Shown piece by piece: positions 61,031-64,000 of a DNA stretch of 64,000 bases. How positions within the stretch are numbered: position 1 is the first letter of the stretch; each line of letters begins with the position of its first letter. The position numbers were made by a program, and so were the translations under genes. The DNA comes from Flavobacterium cutihirudinis. GTDB lineage: Bacteria > Bacteroidota > Bacteroidia > Flavobacteriales > Flavobacteriaceae. The stretch covers positions 868,001 to 932,000 of the forward strand of contig NZ_QRDQ01000007.1 of NCBI RefSeq assembly GCF_003385895.1, given 5' to 3'. Below the pieces are notes generated by a model, which was not told the origin of the DNA, ran no database searches, and was given only the letters and a program-made list of their open reading frames with translations.

Positions 61031-62938
61031 ATGTTTGAAAGAAAATTAATAACTTTTATAGAAAACTACTCAATGGGAAAAATTACTTTAAAACTAAATC
61101 AGAAATATAGATCTTTTCCTGAAAATTTCGAAACTGAATTGGAAGGAAATTTAATTATTTTATCTGGAGTTAATGGCTCAGGAAAATCACAATTAATTAA
61201 AATTTTAAGTGGTAAAATAGAAATTAGTAATCAAAATTCACAAAAAATTGAATTATCAAGAGATTTAGAAATCGATGGGGTTAGTATTAATAACAATGAG
61301 ATAGAGATCAGATCTTTCAAGGATAATATTTCAATTCCTGAAATTGTCAAGGCTACATCGGCAATTGTTAATAGTTCAGGTGATCAAGTTTATCAACTAT
61401 ACATAACGAATCAATTATCTGTCGGCTATCAGAATGGTTATTTTAGTAATTGTATAGAGAGGGCGCAAAAAATTTTAAAACCTCTTATAGATACTCTTGG
61501 AGATAGAATTCCAGAAAAACAATTAAGAGATAAACTTAGAGAAGAAAAATTTTTATGGAAACAAAATGATTTATTTACTGATTTAATAGGCCAAATGTTT
61601 TATTATCATGCTTCTGAAATAGCAAATGGACAACAAAAAGCTGGTAAAGTAGATGGACCTGCATTTGAACCGTCTACCTTGGGGTTGGCTCCATGGACAG
61701 AATTGAATCAATTATTTAAGTTATTAAAACTAGACTATCGTTTCAAAGATAATTATGAGATTGAGCGTGCCGAACTTACTGAAGCTCCAAAACTTTTTCT
61801 TATTGATTTAAAAGGTGATATTATTGAAGATGAATTTCGAGAGCTTGTAGATTTATCAGATGGAGAGAAAACAATAATTTCATTATGTTTTAATTCTTTG
61901 TATAAAGATGGTAATTTTGAACAAAAATTATTATTGTTAGATGAGTTTGACGCTGTATTAAACCCCTCTTTAATTGAATCATTTTTCTTAGTTCTTGAAG
62001 AGTATTACATTTCTAGAGGAATACAAGTAGTAATAACTACTCACTCTCCAGCAACAATTTCTTTGGCTCCAAATTATACTACATATTACGAAGTGTTTAA
62101 GGATAATATTTCTTCAAAGCGTATTATAAAAATTGATCGAGACGACTATTTAGAGTTGCAAAAAGTAAACAAGAAGTTTTACGATAAAATTTCTGATCAA
62201 CAAATGCGAATTAAAGTTTTAGAAGAAACTATAAAAACGGATAAACCTATTATTATAATTACCGAAGGAAAAACAGATTGGAAACATATTTTAAAAGCTT
62301 TGGAATACTTTCATAATAATGAAGAATTTACAGAAATAAATGAAGATTATTTCTATCGATACGGAAGTAAGGATGATGTTGAAAATAATGTATGCGGAAC
62401 TAATATAGTTGCTGATTTAGGAGATGTTGAACTTAACAACTATTTGACTGCGGAAATAAGAAATAGAAATGGTAAACCAGACTTACGAAAAAATATTATG
62501 ATAGGTATTTTTGATTCTGATAATGAGAAGCTAATGCCGAAAAATAAGAACGAATTTGGAATATATTCATTTAAAATTTCTCCTGATGGAATATCTACAG
62601 AGTTTCTATTTGACGAAGAAAAATATAAAACGAAAATAAAAGGTCTTAGATTATTTAATGGACTGGAATTTGAAGAAAGATCAGCTTTAAATATAGCAGA
62701 ATCAGTTTATCTTGGGAAATTAATCAGTAAAAAATCAGGTATAAATGTAATTATCGATACGGATGTTTATGATTTTGCAGGAGAAAATAAAGCACTTTCA
62801 AAAGAAAAATTTGCACAGGCAATATTTAATGGAGAAATAGAGATTACTCCAGAAAACTGGGAAAAATTTAGACATATTTTTGAGAATATTGCTAATATTA
62901 TAAAAACAGAAAATTCCAAATATGAATCCCATCCATAA
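61031..62938 (+). CDS. OLD-like ATPase with C-terminal Toprim domain
   Basis: The N-terminal ABC-type ATPase has a Walker A GVNGSGKS (46-53), the ABC signature LVDLSDGEK (272-280), a Walker B LLLLDEFDA (300-308) and the H-loop TTHS (336-339), with an insertion of about 200 residues between A and the signature. The C-terminal half is Toprim-like: IIIITEGKTDWKHI (E412, D416) and IGIFDSDNE (D495, D497). This ATPase-Toprim order is that of OLD-family nucleases and of defence proteins such as GajA. No UvrD-like helicase (GajB) or reverse transcriptase lies beside it, so it is a stand-alone OLD-type gene. An alternative start is ATG 61073 (MGKITLK). Confidence 0.82.
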   Translation: MFERKLITFIENYSMGKITLKLNQKYRSFPENFETELEGNLIILSGVNGSGKSQLIKILSGKIEISNQNSQKIELSRDLEIDGVSINNNEIEIRSFKDNISIPEIVKATSAIVNSSGDQVYQLYITNQLSVGYQNGYFSNCIERAQKILKPLIDTLGDRIPEKQLRDKLREEKFLWKQNDLFTDLIGQMFYYHASEIANGQQKAGKVDGPAFEPSTLGLAPWTELNQLFKLLKLDYRFKDNYEIERAELTEAPKLFLIDLKGDIIEDEFRELVDLSDGEKTIISLCFNSLYKDGNFEQKLLLLDEFDAVLNPSLIESFFLVLEEYYISRGIQVVITTHSPATISLAPNYTTYYEVFKDNISSKRIIKIDRDDYLELQKVNKKFYDKISDQQMRIKVLEETIKTDKPIIIITEGKTDWKHILKALEYFHNNEEFTEINEDYFYRYGSKDDVENNVCGTNIVADLGDVELNNYLTAEIRNRNGKPDLRKNIMIGIFDSDNEKLMPKNKNEFGIYSFKISPDGISTEFLFDEEKYKTKIKGLRLFNGLEFEERSALNIAESVYLGKLISKKSGINVIIDTDVYDFAGENKALSKEKFAQAIFNGEIEITPENWEKFRHIFENIANIIKTENSKYESHP

Positions 62939-63132
62939 TACGGGTTTAATTGGTATTAAATATTTTGGTTTCGAAATGAATTATGAGAAGTATTGCGTGT
63001 ATTTTTTTATTGTCTTTAATTAAGAAATCTAAACAATAATGCCTAAGTACACTCTATTCAAACCTTTTCATTGTGAAGTTTTACAGGGAGCTCTATAAAT
63101 GTATCTCGACTCTGCACTCAAAATATTTCAAA
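62939..63132. other. Intergenic region, 3' side of the OLD-like gene
   Basis: No reading frame or RNA structure is evident in these roughly 190 bases before the next terminator. Confidence 0.4.
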
Positions 63133-63134
63133 AC

Positions 63135-63168
63135 AAAAAAGAGAGACTTTTAAAGTCTCTCTTTTTTG
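63135..63168. terminator. Bidirectional terminator
   Basis: A perfect inverted repeat (AAAAAAGAGAGACTT with AAGTCTCTCTTTTTT) around a very short loop lies between the OLD-like gene (+) and the decayed regulator (-). Confidence 0.8.
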
Positions 63169-63190
63169 AAAAAAATGTATCTCAGATTAA

Positions 63191-63530
63191 TTATTTCCCA
63201 ATCAATTTCTCAAACCTAATCACTATTTCGTCTCTCTCTTTCAACATGCGCTTGTATAATGCAGTTTTTTCTTGATGAAGTTTAATTAATTTTTCAATTG
63301 GATGAATGTTAATTGTTCTGTGATTAAAGGAATTACTAAAAAGGTGTTCTCCAAAAGGATTTGAAATAGAATTTATAGCTTGTTCTTTATCAAATTCTGA
63401 AAAGCTTCAGCAGGAATTTTTAGTACCGCTAATATTTGTTTCAGCCGATTTTCTTCAATTACATCTTTTGCTCAAGCATAGGAACAGAATTATTATGAAC
63501 TAGATTGGAAAGCATTTTCTTAAGGTAAAC
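63191..63530 (-). pseudogene. Decayed XRE-type regulator, C-terminal part
   Basis: The minus strand encodes pieces of the coiled C-terminus typical of Flavobacterial XRE-family regulators in at least two frames. Upstream is ENRLKQILAVLKIPAEAF. After a frameshift come EFDKEQAINSISNPF, HPIEKLIKLHQEKTAL and a final KRMLKERDEIVIRFEKLIGK, stopping at 63191-63193. Another shift separates these from a fragment reading SNLVHNNSVPMLEQ. No intact helix-turn-helix or start codon is found upstream. It is a broken gene. Confidence 0.65.
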
Positions 63531-63864
63531 AGATTCTAAGAGGGTATTAATAATAGTTTATTTTCACTTTCTACTATTGAAGCGTTCAAATAAACACTCA
63601 AAAATAAAACTAACCTATCAAATAAAATATTATCTTTAACTATCTAGTATATTGAGTAATATGTTTTCTTTCAGTAATGCTTTTAAACATTAGATCAATT
63701 AAAATTTCAATTTTTACGAACGTTACATTTTCATTTTTAAAAGAGTTTCAAATTATTTGAAACAATAAGTTTTTATCCCTTTCTATTATATCCTGTTGTT
63801 TTTAATCGAACAACAAAAGAAGTCGCTAGTTAAAAGTAATTTCAATAAACAAGAGTATTTATAG
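63531..63864. other. AT-rich intergenic region upstream of the TolC-like gene
   Basis: These 330 bases contain no credible gene. They may include further decayed upstream sequence of the XRE-type regulator and the promoter of the next gene. I cannot assign either. Confidence 0.4.
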
Positions 63865-64000
63865 ATGCACATAAAACTAAAATTATTACAGCCCTTTATA
63901 CTGTTTTGTTTATTCCTGAATTCTTCTGGAATCAAAGCACAAACAACTTCTCTTGGAGAGTGTTTTTCTATAGCACAGCAAAATAATATTACTATTAAAC
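63865..64000 (+). CDS. TolC-family outer-membrane efflux protein (partial, cut by window end)
   Basis: Only the first 45 codons are inside the window. They encode a signal peptide (LLQPFILFCLFLNSSGIKAQ) followed by TTSLGECFSIAQQNNITIK. That matches the start of the mature part of TolC/OprM-family proteins (a Leu-x-x-Cys/Ala helix followed by Gln-Asn-Asn). The gene probably belongs to an RND efflux operon continuing to the right. Confidence 0.65.
   Translation, partial: MHIKLKLLQPFILFCLFLNSSGIKAQTTSLGECFSIAQQNNITIK

Noticed and set aside
1..64000. tRNA, rRNA, CRISPR arrays, integrases or complete insertion sequences
   Set aside because: No cloverleaf with a GTTCGA-type arm, no regularly spaced direct repeats and no transposase or integrase reading frame were found.

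Overview
The window looks like a chromosomal segment of a Flavobacterium-like member of the Bacteroidota. It is AT-rich. Promoters fit the Bacteroidota TTG-N19-TAnnTTTG pattern where they can be recognised, and ribosome binding sites are weak. Secreted proteins carry short signal peptides ending in ...AQ. The gene content also fits: a TonB-dependent receptor, polysaccharide-utilisation enzymes, DUF4377/META proteins and 2TM proteins. I found no rRNA, tRNA, CRISPR array, integrase or complete insertion sequence. The lineage call is inference from gene content.

Layout. (1) 1-5.6 kb: small secreted unknowns, a two-winged-helix SAM methyltransferase, a membrane histidine kinase and a cupin gene frameshifted at an A8 tract. 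(2) 6-9.8 kb: a secreted GH2 glycosidase and an SDR oxidoreductase. (3) 10.6-16.2 kb: a probable BstXI-type HNH restriction endonuclease with no methyltransferase beside it, an MFS exporter, a Ppx/GppA-fold protein with a signal peptide, and a secreted beta-helix protein paired with a roadblock-like protein. (4) 16.7-20.4 kb: a carbohydrate operon of GH88, DUF2264 and LacI, with a perfect LacI-type operator at its promoter. (5) 20.4-22.9 kb: an AraC remnant, a Rossmann-fold protein, a tiny membrane protein and a PRC-barrel protein. (6) 23-28.8 kb: two operons (2TM-cupin-CMD-hydrolase and ABM-DJ-1) with two Crp/Fnr regulators. The two operons share an almost identical promoter element.

(7) 30.1-41.6 kb: a large urea and nickel operon in the order ureA-ureB-ureC, an outer-membrane protein, ureE-ureF-ureG-ureD, a UreH-like nickel permease, a urea channel, a TonB receptor, an outer-membrane protein, and a protein made of three fused RidA domains. 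Together these would import urea and nickel, mature urease and hydrolyse urea. The triple RidA protein is the most unusual component. (8) 41.9-45.9 kb: an AraC regulator, an amino-acid permease and an MFS transporter. (9) 46.1-58 kb: a group of mostly exported hydrolases (PuuE/NodB deacetylase, alginate-export porin, metallo-beta-lactamase fold protein lacking metal ligands, YtcJ amidohydrolase, two alpha/beta hydrolases) next to a TPR histidine kinase and a sigma54-type response regulator. Three copies of a 140-157 bp inverted-repeat element are dispersed from 41.8 to 52.4 kb. (10) 58-64 kb: a MEDS-domain protein with an acidic companion (a decayed copy of this pair lies at 46.1-46.4 kb), a DUF4377-META-META protein, an OLD-like ATPase-Toprim protein that is a candidate phage-defence gene, a decayed XRE-type regulator, and the start of a TolC-family gene cut by the window end.
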